This document shows, in pieces, positions 1 to 10,594 of a stretch of 64,000 bases of DNA. The notes under the pieces are model-generated. The model searched no databases. It saw nothing but the letters and a program-made list of their open reading frames with translations, and was not told the DNA's origin. The translations under genes were made by a program, and so were the position numbers. Numbering within the stretch: the first letter of the stretch is position 1; each line of letters opens with the position of its first letter. Location of the stretch: contig NZ_JRXE01000026.1 of NCBI RefSeq assembly GCF_001267535.1, positions 1 through 64,000 of the forward strand, in the 5' to 3' direction. The DNA comes from Winslowiella iniecta (GTDB taxonomy: Bacteria; Pseudomonadota; Gammaproteobacteria; Enterobacterales; Enterobacteriaceae).

Positions 1-80
1 GGAACGCGGTTATTCCGTTGCCGAAGTATCCGACCGTCTGGGCGTTTCTGCGCACAGCCTCTACAAGTGGCTACGGGCTA
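1..80 (+). mobile_element. IS3-family transposase OrfA fragment (truncated at both ends)
   Basis: Frame 2 from base 2 reads ERGYSVAEVSDRLGVSAHSL followed by YKWLR. This is the N-terminal helix-turn-helix of IS3-family OrfA proteins (HTH_Tnp_1 type). The reading frame leaves the family consensus at about base 78-82, where integrase sequence on the opposite strand begins. The element is thus broken inside orfA and not at a terminal inverted repeat, so the junction is a deletion or rearrangement scar and not a clean insertion. The rest of the element, if any, lies left of the window. Family is judged from the motif; the exact IS name cannot be given. Confidence 0.75.
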
Positions 81-693
81 TCAATGCCCTGTCACGTGGC
101 TCAAATTTCGCTATGCTTGCAGGCCGTACCAGATCAGCTGGATTCTCCACCTTCTGACCGCGCTCAATAGCCCAGCGATAGACTTGCAATACAATCTCTC
201 TGGCGTGTACAGCTGTCGCCGGTGCCCCTCTCTCGACAATGTTATCGGTTAATGCGCGTAAGTCTTCATGTGTAATCTCACTAAGTTTCTGCTGGGCAAA
301 TTTTGACTTCAACTCCCTTTGATATACCGAACGCCTCATATCACGCGTCGATTCAGCCATTTGATAACCGCGTAACCATTTCTCAGCCCACGCACCAAAA
401 GTCTCCGCATCTTTGATACTCGCTTTATCTCTGGCTTTTTCCCTAGCAGGCGATCTTCCACTGGCAACCATTTTTTTGGCTTCATTGAGCCGTTCACGCG
501 CTTCTGCAAGCGTGATCCCTCCAACACCATAGCGGCCAAAAGTAACGGTCTCCTGTCTTCCGTTTATTGAATAGTTATAACGAAATGAGATCGTTCCAGC
601 CGGAGTCACCGCAACATACAGACCATCACGGTCATTAACTTTATAGAGTTTCTCCTTCGGCTTAAGGTGACGCAGCCTGGTATCAGTCAACAT
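61..693 (-). pseudogene. Truncated tyrosine-type site-specific integrase (island integrase)
   Basis: 210 codons are left of a protein that normally has about 400. Residues 1-90 match the arm-DNA-binding domain of P4-like integrases (DUF4102; 'KVNDRDGLYVAVTPAG', 'FGRYGVGGITLAEARERLNE'). Residues about 95-190 match the core-binding SAM-like domain. The protein follows the family up to 'FEPRDRAL' (about residue 204), then ends with six unrelated residues read from IS DNA. The catalytic domain carrying Arg, His-x-x-Arg and Tyr is missing, so it cannot recombine DNA. The gene starts 309 bases from the guaA stop and points away from it, the usual arrangement for an integrase next to its attachment site. 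It is probably the remnant of an island that used the guaA 3' end. Confidence 0.88.
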
Positions 694-718
694 GGTTTAT
701 TGTTTTCCTTTAATCAAA

Positions 719-860
719 AAATACCATGTTGTAAAAAATTCAGAAAAGTTATTTAACCCTCTGTTTTTAATTGAGTTATAAAAAACAAATACCATAACTC
801 AACCGAAATTTATCACATGGTACTTTTTCAAACCTGAATTCGAAACCAGAGAGTACCATC
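719..860. repeat. Four TACCAT repeats between integrase and guaA (possible arm-type sites)
   Basis: The hexamer TACCAT occurs at 722-727, 790-795 and 854-859 and, inverted as ATGGTA, at 817-822. All lie in an AT-rich stretch between the integrase start and the guaA 3' end. Two copies share the longer context AAATACCAT, and the inverted copy reads AAAGTACCATG on its own strand. Integrases of this type bind short arm repeats beside the core site, so these may be such sites. The repeats are seen; the function is inference. Confidence 0.4.
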
Positions 861-921
861 AAAAATCCCATTGAAAAAACCGTGCTTCCCGTTGCTAACA
901 GCTGCCAGAAAGTGCCAGACA

Positions 922-954
922 CAAAAACAAAAAAGCCCGCAGTTACGCGGGCTT
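922..954 (-). terminator. Rho-independent terminator downstream of guaBA
   Basis: GCCCGC (935-940) pairs with GCGGGC (947-952), extended by AA/TT, and is followed on the minus strand by a U-rich run (plus-strand A-run at 922-934). It lies about 50 bases past the guaA stop, where the guaBA transcript should end. It sits on the island side of the presumed attachment site. Confidence 0.8.
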
Positions 955-1001
955 AGAGGTACTTTACTGCTTTTACGTGCAGGCTGTTGCCAGACGCGAA
1001 A

Positions 1002-1016
1002 TTATTCCCACTCAAT
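1002..1016 (-). other. Probable genomic-island attachment core at the guaA 3' end
   Basis: The last codons of guaA on the minus strand read ATTGAGTGGGAATAA. The guaA 3' terminus (core GAGTGGGAAT) is an established insertion hotspot for integrase-bearing islands in enterobacteria. Here an integrase relic lies just beyond it in the expected orientation. The partner repeat at the far end of the island is not in the window, so the exact core boundaries are inferred. Confidence 0.6.
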
Positions 1017-2582
1017 CGTAGCCGGTGGCTTACCAGAGATGTCATAGACCACGCGGGAGATACCATCAATTTCATTGATAATGCGGTTAGAAACGCGGCC
1101 AAGGAACTCATACGGCAGATGCGCCCAGTGTGCGGTCATAAAGTCGATAGTCTCGACGGCACGCAGGGAAACCACCCAGTCGTACTTACGGCCATCGCCC
1201 ATCACGCCCACGGAACGGACGGGCAGGAACACGGTAAATGCCTGGCTGACTTTGTTGTAAAGATCGGCTTTATGCAGCTCTTCGATAAAAATCGCATCCG
1301 CACGGCGCAGCAGATCGCAATACTCTTTCTTCACTTCGCCCAGTACCCGCACGCCCAGACCCGGACCCGGGAACGGGTGACGGAACAGCATGCTGTGCGG
1401 CAGGCCAAGTTCCAGGCCGATTTTACGCACTTCGTCTTTAAACAGCTCTTTCAGCGGCTCGACCAGACCCAGCTTCATCTCTTTCGGCAGACCGCCCACG
1501 TTGTGATGTGACTTGATCACATGCGCTTTACCGGTCGCGGAAGCCGCAGATTCGATAACGTCAGGATAGATAGTTCCCTGCGCCAGCCATTTCACATCGG
1601 TCAGCCTGGTGGCTTCTTCATCGAACAGTTCAACAAACACCCGGCCAATAGTTTTACGCTTGGCTTCTGGCTCATCAATACCAGCCAGTGCATCAAGGAA
1701 GCGCGCTTCCGCTGGTACATGGATGATGTTCAGACCGAAGTGGTCACCAAACATATCCATCACCTGCTCCGCTTCATTCAGGCGCAGCAGACCGTTATCG
1801 ACGAAGACACAGGTCAGACGATCGCCAATAGCGCGGTGCAGCAGCATCGCCGTTACCGATGAGTCGACACCACCGGACAGGCCGAGGATCACTTTATCGT
1901 TACCGACCTGCTCACGCAGACGCTCAACCGCATCTTCGATAATTTTGGCTGGCGTCCACAGCGCTTCGCACTGGCAAATATCGAGCACAAAACGCTCCAG
2001 CATGCGCAGACCCTGACGGGTATGGGTCACTTCCGGGTGGAACTGCACACCGTAGAAACGCTTCTCTTCGTTGGCCATAATGGCAAACGGGCAGGTTTCG
2101 GTGCTGGCAACGGTAACGAAGTCAGACGGGATAGCGGTAACCTTGTCACCATGGCTCATCCAGACGTCCAGCAGCGGCTTGCCGGCATCGCTGATAGCGT
2201 CTTCGATATCACGAATCAGCGCGCTGGCCACTTTCACTTCAACCTGCGCATAACCAAATTCACGCTCGGTGGAACCTTCAACTTTACCGCCCAGCTGCAT
2301 CGCCATGGTCTGCATACCGTAGCAAACACCCAGAACCGGCACACCAGCAGTGAAAACGTAATCAGGTGCGCGTGGGCTGTCGTGTTCGGTGGTGCTTTCC
2401 GGGCCGCCGGACAGAATGATACCGCTAGGATTGAACTGACGAATTTGCTCTTCGGTGACGTCCCACGCCCACAGTTCACAATAGACACCCAGTTCACGCA
2501 CACGACGTGCAACCAGCTGAGTGTACTGAGAACCGAAATCGAGGATCAGAATGCGATGTTTATGAATATTTTCCGTCGTCAT
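1002..2582 (-). CDS. guaA: GMP synthase (glutamine-hydrolysing)
   Basis: Converts XMP to GMP using glutamine and ATP, the last step of guanine nucleotide synthesis in the cytoplasm. The protein has 526 residues, against 525 in E. coli. The N-terminal class I glutamine amidotransferase domain has its nucleophile in 'GVCYGM' (Cys87), with His182 and Glu184 in 'QFHPEV'. The ATP-pyrophosphatase domain has the P-loop SGGVDS at 236-241, and the C-terminal dimerisation domain ends in 'KPPATIEWE'. It lies 78 bases downstream of guaB and forms the guaBA operon with it. The 3' end doubles as a probable island attachment site and remains an intact gene. Confidence 0.99.
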   Translation of the reverse strand: MTTENIHKHRILILDFGSQYTQLVARRVRELGVYCELWAWDVTEEQIRQFNPSGIILSGGPESTTEHDSPRAPDYVFTAGVPVLGVCYGMQTMAMQLGGKVEGSTEREFGYAQVEVKVASALIRDIEDAISDAGKPLLDVWMSHGDKVTAIPSDFVTVASTETCPFAIMANEEKRFYGVQFHPEVTHTRQGLRMLERFVLDICQCEALWTPAKIIEDAVERLREQVGNDKVILGLSGGVDSSVTAMLLHRAIGDRLTCVFVDNGLLRLNEAEQVMDMFGDHFGLNIIHVPAEARFLDALAGIDEPEAKRKTIGRVFVELFDEEATRLTDVKWLAQGTIYPDVIESAASATGKAHVIKSHHNVGGLPKEMKLGLVEPLKELFKDEVRKIGLELGLPHSMLFRHPFPGPGLGVRVLGEVKKEYCDLLRRADAIFIEELHKADLYNKVSQAFTVFLPVRSVGVMGDGRKYDWVVSLRAVETIDFMTAHWAHLPYEFLGRVSNRIINEIDGISRVVYDISGKPPATIEWE

Positions 2583-2660
2583 TGAGGCTATTCCAGAGCG
2601 ATGTATAACTGATAATGAAATCGCCCGACTGAAAAGCCGGGCGGTGAATCTGATGCGCGA

Positions 2661-4127
2661 TTAAGAACCCATACGGTAGTTAGGCGACTCTTTGGTGATG
2701 GTCACATCATGCACGTGGCTTTCGGAGATACCTGCTCCGCTGATGCGAACAAATTCCGCTTTGGTGCGCAGGTCATCGATAGTACCACAGCCGGTCAGGC
2801 CCATACAGGAACGCAAGCCACCCATCTGCTGATGAACGATCTCTTTCAGACGGCCTTTGTATGCCACACGGCCTTCGATACCTTCCGGCACCAGTTTGTC
2901 TGCCGCATTGTCAGTCTGGAAGTAGCGGTCAGAAGAGCCTTTGGACATTGCGCCCAGTGAACCCATACCGCGATAAGACTTGAATGAACGGCCCTGGTAC
3001 AGCTCGATTTCACCCGGAGATTCTTCAGTACCTGCCAGCATCGATCCAACCATCACACAGGATGCGCCCGCAGCGATAGCTTTCGCGATATCACCGGAGA
3101 AACGGATACCGCCGTCAGCGATAACCGGAATACCGGTACCTTCCAGCGCAGCAACCGCGTCGGAAACCGCGGTAATCTGCGGTACACCGACACCGGTAAC
3201 AATACGTGTGGTACAGATTGAGCCAGGGCCAATACCGACTTTAACCGCGCTTACGCCGGCTTCAACCAGCGCCAGAGCACCAGCACCGGTAGCGACGTTG
3301 CCACCGAGAATCTGCAAGTCAGGATATTTAGCACGGGTTTCACGAATACGTTGCAGTACGCCTTCAGAATGGCCGTGAGAAGAGTCAATCAGCAGCACGT
3401 CCACACCGGCAGCGACCAGCGCATCAACGCGCTCTTCGTTACCGGCACCGGCACCTACCGCCGCACCAACGCGCAGACGGCCATGCTCATCTTTACAGGC
3501 GTGAGGTTTACGTTCGGCTTTCTGGAAATCTTTAACGGTGATCATGCCCAGCAGATGGAAGCTGTCATCAACGACCAGCGCTTTTTCAACACGTTTTTCG
3601 TGCATTTTCTGCAGCACGACTTCGCGTGCTTCGCCTTCTTTCACCGTGACCAGACGCTCTTTCGGCGTCATCACTGCTGAAACCGGCAGGCTTAAATCGG
3701 TCACAAAGCGCACGTCACGACCGGTAATAATACCGACCAGTTCGTTTTCGCCGTTCACCACCGGATAACCGGCAAAGCCATTGCGTTCAGTCAGTGCCTG
3801 TACATCGCGCAGCGGGGTGGTAGGCAGAACGGTTTGTGGATCGGTGACCACTCCGCTCTCATGTTTCTTCACCTTGCGAACTTCTTCCGCCTGGCGCTCG
3901 ATAGACATATTTTTGTGGATAAAGCCTAAGCCGCCTTCCTGAGCCAGGGCGATTGCCAGACCCGCTTCGGTGACCGTGTCCATAGCAGCGGACAGCATTG
4001 GGATATTCAGACGGATGGATTTTGTCAGCTGGGTACTGAGATCTGCCGTGTTTGGCAGGACAGTAGAGTGTGCTGGAACGAGTAAAACGTCGTCAAATGT
4101 GAGTGCTTCTTTAGCGATTCTTAGCAT
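2661..4127 (-). CDS. guaB: Inosine-5'-monophosphate dehydrogenase
   Basis: Oxidises IMP to XMP with NAD+, the committed step toward GMP. The protein has 488 residues, the family size. The TIM barrel is interrupted by a CBS-domain pair at about 93-205. The catalytic loop 'GPGSICTTR' places the nucleophile at Cys305, and the flap follows at '[16 protein letters not shown]'. The ATG at 4127 is preceded by a TGAGAT ribosome-binding sequence. It is the first gene of guaBA, transcribed away from xseA. Purine control is indicated by the PurR box and TATAAT element upstream. Confidence 0.99.
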   Translation of the reverse strand: MLRIAKEALTFDDVLLVPAHSTVLPNTADLSTQLTKSIRLNIPMLSAAMDTVTEAGLAIALAQEGGLGFIHKNMSIERQAEEVRKVKKHESGVVTDPQTVLPTTPLRDVQALTERNGFAGYPVVNGENELVGIITGRDVRFVTDLSLPVSAVMTPKERLVTVKEGEAREVVLQKMHEKRVEKALVVDDSFHLLGMITVKDFQKAERKPHACKDEHGRLRVGAAVGAGAGNEERVDALVAAGVDVLLIDSSHGHSEGVLQRIRETRAKYPDLQILGGNVATGAGALALVEAGVSAVKVGIGPGSICTTRIVTGVGVPQITAVSDAVAALEGTGIPVIADGGIRFSGDIAKAIAAGASCVMVGSMLAGTEESPGEIELYQGRSFKSYRGMGSLGAMSKGSSDRYFQTDNAADKLVPEGIEGRVAYKGRLKEIVHQQMGGLRSCMGLTGCGTIDDLRTKAEFVRISGAGISESHVHDVTITKESPNYRMGS

Positions 4128-4178
4128 GGCAATATCTCAACCTGGGGTGAATGAGAACAGATAAAATATTGCCGCGGC

Positions 4179-4204
4179 ATTATACAGGGCGTAATCGATT
4201 GCCT
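4179..4204 (-). promoter_or_regulatory. guaBA promoter -10 element and PurR operator
   Basis: On the minus strand AGGCAATCGATTACGC (4204-4189) matches the PurR consensus ANGCAANCGNTTNCNT at every defined position except the last. It is followed five bases on by a consensus TATAAT (4184-4179). The operator lies in the spacer/-35 region, so bound PurR would block polymerase. This layout is known for E. coli guaBA. Confidence 0.85.
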
Positions 4205-4296
4205 CCAGCATTATTTAAGAAAAACTCTTGATCCTCTGTATCAGCCATGTAGTATCGACTGATTAACTCTCTGATTTGAAATTTGATCTTCGTCAC

Positions 4297-5658
4297 ATGT
4301 CGCTACCGCCATCTGCAAATATTTTTACCGTCAGCCGTCTTAATACGACAGTGCGCAAGCTGCTGGAAATGGAGATGGGTCAAATCTGGCTGAGCGCGGA
4401 GATCTCAAATTTTTCTCAGCCCTCTTCCGGTCACTGGTACTTCACGCTGAAAGATGATGGTGCCCAGGTGCGCTGCGCCATGTTTCGCAACAGCAACCGA
4501 CGCGTCACCTTCCGCCCACAAAACGGTCAGCAGGTATTGGTTCGCGCCAGTATTACGCTGTATGAACCGCGTGGTGATTATCAGCTGATTGCCGAAAGTA
4601 TGCAGCCCGCCGGTGACGGCTTGCTGCAACAGCAGTTTGAGCAGCTTAAGCAGCGTCTGGCGGCCGAGGGACTTTTTGATCAGCAGTTCAAACAGCCTTT
4701 ACCTGACCCGGCGCGCCAGGTCGGCGTGATTACCTCCGCAACCGGTGCCGCATTGCACGATGTGTTGCGCGTATTACATCGTCGCGATCCTTCACTGCCA
4801 GTGATCATTTATCCCACGCAGGTGCAGGGCGCTGATGCCCCTGCCAGTCTGGTGCGCGCGATTGAACTCGCCAACCAGCGTGGCGAATGCGATGTGCTGA
4901 TAGTCGGGCGCGGCGGTGGTTCGCTGGAAGATCTGTGGAGCTTTAACGACGAGCGTGTGGCGCGCGCGATTTTTGCCAGCCGTATTCCGGTGGTCAGCGC
5001 GGTCGGGCACGAAACCGATGTCACTATCGCCGATTTTGTTGCCGACCTGCGTGCGCCGACCCCGTCTGCCGCAGCTGAACTGGTCAGTCGCAATCAGATT
5101 GAACGGTTACGTCAGCTGCAATCGCAACAGCAGCGGATGGAAATGGCGCTGGATTACTATCTGGCGCAAAAACAGCGCGCGTTTACCCAACTCCACCACC
5201 GTTTGCAGCAGCAACATCCACAGCTACGGCTGGCACGTCAGCAGACATCCCTGTTCAGGCTACAGCGACGTCTGGATGATGCCATGCAGTCACGCCTCCG
5301 TCAGTCGTTACGCCAGCAGGAGCGCATTGAGCAGCGTCTGGCGGCACAACAGCCCCAAGGTCGCCTCCATCGCGCCCAGCAGCAGCTTCAACAGTGGCAA
5401 TATCGTCTGCAACAGGGCATGCAAAGTCAGTTAAGCCGCGATAAGCAGCGCTTTGGCACGCTGGCCGCGCAGCTGGAAGGCGTCAGCCCGCTGGCGACGC
5501 TGGCGCGTGGTTTTAGCGTCACCACCGCCGGCGACGGCCAGGTGGTGCGTAAAACCAGACAGATAAAGCGTGGTGACACGCTTAAAACCCGCCTCGACGA
5601 TGGCTGGGTAGAAAGTCAGGTGACCCGCGTCAGTGCCATCAAGAAAAAAACGCGTTAA
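4297..5658 (+). CDS. xseA: Exodeoxyribonuclease VII large subunit
   Basis: Catalytic subunit of exonuclease VII, which degrades single-stranded DNA with the small subunit XseB (not in this window). The protein has 453 residues. An N-terminal OB fold (about 10-105) is followed by the catalytic domain with '[18 protein letters not shown]' and '[17 protein letters not shown]', then a long Gln/Arg-rich coiled coil (about 270-390) that binds XseB subunits. The ATG at 4297 is preferred over an upstream in-frame TTG at 4276 because it gives the family N-terminus, which runs into 'IFTVSRLN'. No strong ribosome-binding site is visible. It is divergent from guaBA and ends at a shared terminator with der. 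Confidence 0.96.
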   Translation: MSLPPSANIFTVSRLNTTVRKLLEMEMGQIWLSAEISNFSQPSSGHWYFTLKDDGAQVRCAMFRNSNRRVTFRPQNGQQVLVRASITLYEPRGDYQLIAESMQPAGDGLLQQQFEQLKQRLAAEGLFDQQFKQPLPDPARQVGVITSATGAALHDVLRVLHRRDPSLPVIIYPTQVQGADAPASLVRAIELANQRGECDVLIVGRGGGSLEDLWSFNDERVARAIFASRIPVVSAVGHETDVTIADFVADLRAPTPSAAAELVSRNQIERLRQLQSQQQRMEMALDYYLAQKQRAFTQLHHRLQQQHPQLRLARQQTSLFRLQRRLDDAMQSRLRQSLRQQERIEQRLAAQQPQGRLHRAQQQLQQWQYRLQQGMQSQLSRDKQRFGTLAAQLEGVSPLATLARGFSVTTAGDGQVVRKTRQIKRGDTLKTRLDDGWVESQVTRVSAIKKKTR

Positions 5659-5675
5659 AGCCGCCGATGCAGCAT

Positions 5676-5708
5676 AAAAAAACGGGAGCCTGTTCAGGCT
5701 CCCGTTTT
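5676..5708. terminator. Bidirectional terminator between xseA and der
   Basis: ACGGGAGCCTG pairs with CAGGCTCCCGT around a two-base loop, flanked by an A-run on the left and a T-run on the right. It can end transcription from both convergent genes. It lies 18 bases past the xseA stop and 4 bases from the der stop. Confidence 0.92.
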
Positions 5709-5711
5709 GTA

Positions 5712-7211
5712 TTAACGCTTGTTCTTTTTCAGATGCGACATCAGACGCTTACGTTTACGCTGCTGGTTTGGTGTCAGCAGGTTACGTTTACCAGCAAACG
5801 GGTTATCACCCTCTTTAAACTGGATACGAATCGGCGTGCCCATCACATTCAGTGAACGACGGAAGTAATTCATCAGATAACGCTTGTAGGAATCCGGCAG
5901 ATCTTTCACCTGGTTCCCGTGAATCACCACGATTGGCGGGTTATAACCCCCGGCATGGGCATATTTCAGCTTCACACGACGTCCACGTACCAGTGGTGGC
6001 TGATGATCTTCTTCTGCCATGGTCATGATACGCGTCAGCATCGAGGTGTTTACGCGGCGAGTTGAGCAGTCATACGCTTCAGTCACTGACTCGAACAGGT
6101 TGCCCACACCGCTGCCATGCAGCGCGGAGATAAAGTGAATGCGGGCGAAATCGATAAAGCCCAGACGGAAGTCCAGCGTCTCTTTCACTTCATCCCTGAC
6201 TTCTTGCGACAGGCCATCCCACTTGTTCACCACGATAACCAGTGAGCGCCCACTGTTAAGGATAAAGCCGAGCAGCGAGAGATCCTGATCGGAAATACCT
6301 TCATGGGCATCAATAACCAGCATCACCACGTTGGCGTCTTCAATCGCCTGCAACGTTTTGATTACCGAGAACTTTTCTACAGTATCGGTAACTTTGCCGC
6401 GCTTACGTACACCCGCAGTATCGATCAGAATATATTCACGATCGTCACGTTCCATCGGAATATAGATACTGTCGCGGGTGGTGCCCGGCATATCGAAGAC
6501 CACAACGCGATCTTCACCGAGGATGCGGTTAGTCAGTGTGGACTTACCAACGTTAGGACGGCCAACAATCGCCAGCTTGATCGGCAGCGTACGTGGATCG
6601 AAGTCATCTTCTTCTTCTTCCATTTCCGCGTCCGGATCTTCACCGCGTTCTTTGGCAGCCAGCTCGGCCCAGTAAGCTTCGTTCTCTTCTTCTTCCGTCA
6701 GCTCTTTAGGATCAACGACTTCCATCCACGGCAGCAATGCGGTTTCCAGCAGGCTGGTGACACCGCGACCGTGTGAAGCGGCGATGGCATGAATTTCGCC
6801 CAGACCTAAAGAGTAGAAATCACCAACGGCAGAATCCGCGTCGAGGCCATCGGTTTTGTTGGCGACGAGGAACGTCGGTTTCTGACGTGAACGCAAATGC
6901 TTAGCAATTGCCTGATCGGCAGGCATCAGACCAGCACGCGCATCGACGAGGAACAGCACCACGTCGGCTTCTTCAATCGCCAGCAGCGACTGTTCCGCCA
7001 TACGGGTTTCAACGCCCTCTTCGTTGCCATCAATACCGCCGGTATCAATAGCAATAAATTCGCGCCCTTCTACTTCGGCACGACCGTACTTGCGATCGCG
7101 TGTCAGCCCGGGGAAATCCGCCACCAGCGCATCTCGCGTACGCGTTAAACGGTTAAACAAGGTGGATTTGCCCACATTGGGACGCCCAACCAGCGCGACC
7201 ACAGGTACCAT
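5712..7211 (-). CDS. der: Ribosome biogenesis GTPase Der (EngA)
   Basis: Essential GTPase that acts in maturation of the 50S subunit. The protein has 499 residues with the two tandem G domains unique to this family. The first P-loop GRPNVGKS is at 9-16 with NKTD at 118-121; the second P-loop is at 217-224 with NKWD further on. An acidic linker (about 170-206) joins them. A C-terminal KH-like domain ends in a basic tail '[16 protein letters not shown]'. GAGG lies seven bases before the ATG. It is the last gene of the series rlmN-to-der, but a terminator upstream suggests its own transcription. Confidence 0.98.
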   Translation of the reverse strand: MVPVVALVGRPNVGKSTLFNRLTRTRDALVADFPGLTRDRKYGRAEVEGREFIAIDTGGIDGNEEGVETRMAEQSLLAIEEADVVLFLVDARAGLMPADQAIAKHLRSRQKPTFLVANKTDGLDADSAVGDFYSLGLGEIHAIAASHGRGVTSLLETALLPWMEVVDPKELTEEEENEAYWAELAAKERGEDPDAEMEEEEDDFDPRTLPIKLAIVGRPNVGKSTLTNRILGEDRVVVFDMPGTTRDSIYIPMERDDREYILIDTAGVRKRGKVTDTVEKFSVIKTLQAIEDANVVMLVIDAHEGISDQDLSLLGFILNSGRSLVIVVNKWDGLSQEVRDEVKETLDFRLGFIDFARIHFISALHGSGVGNLFESVTEAYDCSTRRVNTSMLTRIMTMAEEDHQPPLVRGRRVKLKYAHAGGYNPPIVVIHGNQVKDLPDSYKRYLMNYFRRSLNVMGTPIRIQFKEGDNPFAGKRNLLTPNQQRKRKRLMSHLKKNKR

Positions 7212-7315
7212 ATTGAAGCCTCATTACTAATATTAAATGCCTGACTCGATGGAGTATTATAAACGGGTTATCCCGTTATGGTCAGGCTGAAGACGCTAAG
7301 GATAACACGCCTGCT

Positions 7316-7349
7316 AAAAAACGAAACGGCCCCTGATAATCAGGAGCCG
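7316..7349 (-). terminator. Rho-independent terminator between bamB and der
   Basis: On the minus strand CGGCTCCTGAT pairs with ATCAGGGGCCG (one G-U pair) with almost no loop, followed by TTTCGTTTTTT. It lies about 28 bases after the bamB stop and would separate the hisS-yfgM-bamB transcript from der. Confidence 0.78.
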
Positions 7350-7376
7350 CCAAACTAATGCTTTTCAGGTCAGAAA

Positions 7377-8558
7377 TTAACGCGTAAAGGCGTAAACTTC
7401 TCCGTTATTGGCCTGAATCAACAGCTTATCACTGGCAACTACCGGCTCGCTTTGCAGGCCAGAGCTGTCAACTTTTTGCTGAGCGACAAAACGACCGTCG
7501 TCGGTATTGATCCAGTGCAGATAACCTTCGCTGTCACCGACAACAATGTAACCATTGTACAGCACCGGTGAAGTCAGGTTGCGATGCAGCAGATCGCTTT
7601 GACGCCAGATGGAAACACCCCCCTCGGCACTCAACGCCATCACGCGATCATCCTGATCAACCAGGTAGATACGACCTGCATCAACGATCAGATCGCTGAC
7701 GGAACCAATCTCACGCTTCCACAGGATTTGACCAGAGCGCAGATCCAGTGCTGTCAGATTGCCGTTATACGCCAGCGCATACACCACACCGTTAACCACA
7801 ATCGGGGTGGTATCAACGTCGCTAAGACGATCGATCTCGGTGGCACCGCTTGGCTGAGAGATACGCTGCTGCCAAATCAGTTGTCCCTGATTCATCATCA
7901 CCGCACTGACACGACCGTTATCACCGCCGACAATCGCCGCGCCAAAGGCGGTGGTTGGGGCAGATTCGCCGCGCAGCGACAGGGCTGGCATATCAAGGTT
8001 AACCGACCATTTTACCGCACCGCTTGCCTGATCCAGTCCCTGCAACATGCCGTTGCTGGTATGAATCAGTACTAAACCATCACTGACCACCGGGCGTGAC
8101 AGCGCTTCGCCCGCCACTTTGGTCTGCCAGGCAACGGAACCATCAGCGCTGTTCAGCGCGTAAACCTGCGCGCGCTCACTGCCGATGTAGATATGTTCAC
8201 CACCTGCCGTTACACCGCCCGACAGCAGCGCAGGACGATTGCGGGAGAAGAAACCGGTTTTTTCTGACAGATCCACTTTCCACTTCTGCTTGCCGTCAGC
8301 CGCATCAAGCGCTTTCACCACACCATGGCGATCGGCAGCAAATACCGTGCTGTCCTGCCATGCAGGGTGCAGATTGGAATAGAAATCACCGATACCATCA
8401 CCGACCGAAGTGCTCCACACTTTTTCCGGTGTGAACTGGTTTTCAACTTTCGGCAACGGGGCCATTTTCACTACATCTTCTTCGCCGCTGAACAGCGAAC
8501 AACCGCTGAGTAACGTGACTGAAATCAGCCCGGGCAGCAGGTATTTACGTAATTCCAT
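7377..8558 (-). CDS. bamB: Outer membrane protein assembly factor BamB (lipoprotein)
   Basis: Lipoprotein of the BAM complex that helps BamA insert beta-barrel proteins into the outer membrane. The protein has 393 residues, against 392 in E. coli. The signal peptide ends in the lipobox 'LLSGC', with the lipidated cysteine at 20 and Ser at +2, which predicts outer-membrane sorting. The mature part is an eight-bladed PQQ-like beta propeller with repeated 'ALDxxxGxxxW' motifs, for example 'VKALDAADGKQKWKVDL' and 'VYALNSADGSVAWQTKV'. It follows yfgM by 19 bases in the same operon. Confidence 0.98.
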   Translation of the reverse strand: MELRKYLLPGLISVTLLSGCSLFSGEEDVVKMAPLPKVENQFTPEKVWSTSVGDGIGDFYSNLHPAWQDSTVFAADRHGVVKALDAADGKQKWKVDLSEKTGFFSRNRPALLSGGVTAGGEHIYIGSERAQVYALNSADGSVAWQTKVAGEALSRPVVSDGLVLIHTSNGMLQGLDQASGAVKWSVNLDMPALSLRGESAPTTAFGAAIVGGDNGRVSAVMMNQGQLIWQQRISQPSGATEIDRLSDVDTTPIVVNGVVYALAYNGNLTALDLRSGQILWKREIGSVSDLIVDAGRIYLVDQDDRVMALSAEGGVSIWRQSDLLHRNLTSPVLYNGYIVVGDSEGYLHWINTDDGRFVAQQKVDSSGLQSEPVVASDKLLIQANNGEVYAFTR

Positions 8559-8577
8559 GCGCTCTCTCTTGAATGGC

Positions 8578-9195
8578 TTAGCCTAAGTTATTCATCTTCA
8601 TCTGCATCATTTCTTTCAGCGCTGGAGAAGCATCAGACTCGATACCTTTGCTCCATGCATCACGCGCACCCTGGGTATCGCCTTTACTTAACAGCGCTTC
8701 GCCACGGATATCAGCAATAATCGCTACCCAGCCATCACCTTTAATGGTGTCGAGGGTTTTGAGCGCGTCATCGGCTTTCTTCTGCTGTAGCTGAATGCGC
8801 GCCAGGCGCAGATTCAGTACCGCCTGCAGATTCGCATCATCCGTATTTTTCAGGCCGTTCTGCAATTGCGTAGCCGCTTCATCCAGTTGGTTTTTTTCAA
8901 CAAACTGTTTGGCGAGATCCAGTGAAGCCAGCGCACCGTAGGTGTTGTTGTTTTCACTGGCGAACTTGCTCGCCGCTGCCAGCGTTTGTGGCTTGCTGGC
9001 ATCCAGCGCAGAGGTTACCTGCTGATAAGCAGCAGAAGTCACTCGGGCATTACCGTCCTGGCTGTTACTCCAGAAACGCCAGCCCACCAGTGCGCCCACG
9101 CCCAATACCACGCCAACCACCAGCGCTTTGCCGTTATTGGCAAAGAAACGACGGAGTGCATCAACCTGTTCGTTCTCGTTGCTATAGACTTCCAC
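8578..9195 (-). CDS. yfgM: YfgM, SecYEG ancillary protein with TPR-like periplasmic domain
   Basis: Inner-membrane protein that in E. coli associates with the SecYEG translocon and the periplasmic chaperone PpiD. The protein has 205 residues: a short cytoplasmic N-terminus, one membrane segment at about 23-41 and a periplasmic TPR-like domain with 'NLRLARIQLQQKKADDALKTL'. It lies between hisS (34 bases upstream) and bamB (19 bases downstream). It thus sits beside another envelope-biogenesis gene, as in E. coli. Confidence 0.95.
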   Translation of the reverse strand: MEVYSNENEQVDALRRFFANNGKALVVGVVLGVGALVGWRFWSNSQDGNARVTSAAYQQVTSALDASKPQTLAAASKFASENNNTYGALASLDLAKQFVEKNQLDEAATQLQNGLKNTDDANLQAVLNLRLARIQLQQKKADDALKTLDTIKGDGWVAIIADIRGEALLSKGDTQGARDAWSKGIESDASPALKEMMQMKMNNLG

Positions 9196-9229
9196 GCAAT
9201 CCTTCTCCTTAACTTGTTTCCTGCCGCGC

Positions 9230-10504
9230 TTATTTTAACAGCGCAGACAACGCGGCTGCCGCTTCACTTTGTGCCAGCGTTTGCTGTTCACCGGTGCGCA
9301 GATCTTTAATCACTACCTGGCCGGTTTTGACTTCATCTTCACCCACCACCAGTGCAACGCGAGCGCCCCACTTATCGGCACGGGCAAATTGCTTCTTAAA
9401 GTTGCCGCCGCCGTAGTTGGTCATCAACTTCAATTCTGGCGAGGCATCACGCAGTTTCTCTGCCAGCAGCATCGCTGCGGACTGAACACCCTGACCAGAA
9501 GCGATAACATAGACATCAACAACGCGCGTCGGTTCAAATTCTGGATTAACTGCCTGAACCAACAATACTAAACGCTCGAGGCCCATGGCAAAACCTACCG
9601 CCGGGGTAGCACGACCACCCAACTGTTCAACCAGTCCATCGTAACGGCCACCGGCACAGACTGTGCCCTGCGCGCCGAGACTGGTGGTCACCCACTCAAA
9701 CACCGTGCGGTTGTAGTAGTCGAGACCACGAACCAACCGCTGATTGACGGTATACGCGATACCAGCTTCGTCCAGAATCGCGCAAAGACCCGCGAAATGT
9801 TCACGCGATTCGACATCCAGGTAGTCACCCAGCGTTGGCGCATCGTTTAGCAGTTTTTGCACGTCAGGATTTTTGCTGTCCAGCACGCGTAACGGATTGC
9901 TGTACATACGGCGCTTACAGTCTTCGTCCAGCACCTCTTTGTGCTGTTCAAGGAAGGCCACCAGCGCGTCACGATAGTTGGCTCGTGCTTCCAGCGAACC
10001 GATAGAATTCAGCTCCAGCGCCACATGATCGGCAATACCCAGCGCTTTCCACCAGCGAGCGGTCAGCAGAATCAGTTCCGCGTCAATGTCCGGCCCCTGC
10101 AAGCCAAAGACTTCGGCGCCCAGCTGATGGAACTGGCGATAGCGCCCCTTCTGTGGGCGCTCGTAGCGGAACATCGGCCCGATGTACCACATACGCTGTT
10201 CCTGATTGTACAGCAGACCATGTTCGATACCGGCACGCACGCAGCCCGCCGTCCCTTCCGGACGCAGCGTCAGGCTTTCGCCGTTGCGGTCTTCGAAGGT
10301 ATACATCTCTTTTTCAACCACGTCGGTGACTTCACCGATAGCGCGTTTGAATAATGGGGTCTGCTCTACAATCGGCAAACGAATTTCGCTGTAACCATAA
10401 CCGGCCAGCACCTGTTTCAGGATGCCTTCAATACGCTGCCAGACCACTGTGTCAGCAGGCAGGTAATCGTTCATGCCACGAATAGCTTGAATATTCTTCG
10501 CCAC
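9230..10504 (-). CDS. hisS: Histidyl-tRNA synthetase
   Basis: Charges tRNA-His, a class II aminoacyl-tRNA synthetase. The protein has 424 residues, the same as E. coli, when translation starts at the GTG at 10504-10502. That GTG has an AGAGAG ribosome-binding sequence about eight bases upstream and gives the family N-terminus '[15 protein letters not shown]'. A longer frame open to 10570 adds 22 unconserved residues. Motif 2 is near '[17 protein letters not shown]', the histidine-binding region is '[16 protein letters not shown]', and an anticodon-binding domain ends the protein. A large hairpin with a U-run separates it from ispG. Confidence 0.98.
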   Translation of the reverse strand: MAKNIQAIRGMNDYLPADTVVWQRIEGILKQVLAGYGYSEIRLPIVEQTPLFKRAIGEVTDVVEKEMYTFEDRNGESLTLRPEGTAGCVRAGIEHGLLYNQEQRMWYIGPMFRYERPQKGRYRQFHQLGAEVFGLQGPDIDAELILLTARWWKALGIADHVALELNSIGSLEARANYRDALVAFLEQHKEVLDEDCKRRMYSNPLRVLDSKNPDVQKLLNDAPTLGDYLDVESREHFAGLCAILDEAGIAYTVNQRLVRGLDYYNRTVFEWVTTSLGAQGTVCAGGRYDGLVEQLGGRATPAVGFAMGLERLVLLVQAVNPEFEPTRVVDVYVIASGQGVQSAAMLLAEKLRDASPELKLMTNYGGGNFKKQFARADKWGARVALVVGEDEVKTGQVVIKDLRTGEQQTLAQSEAAAALSALLK

Positions 10505-10594
10505 TAATAATCTCTCTAAATTGGATACTGAACCGGCCGTCGCTGCCTGCGCGCAGTGCGTATCATCCACGCATCACATTCAGTATCTTAAATA

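Noticed and set aside
1521-2585. Several plus-strand frames of 113-187 codons opposite guaA
   Set aside because: Antisense shadows of a highly conserved gene with no start signals.
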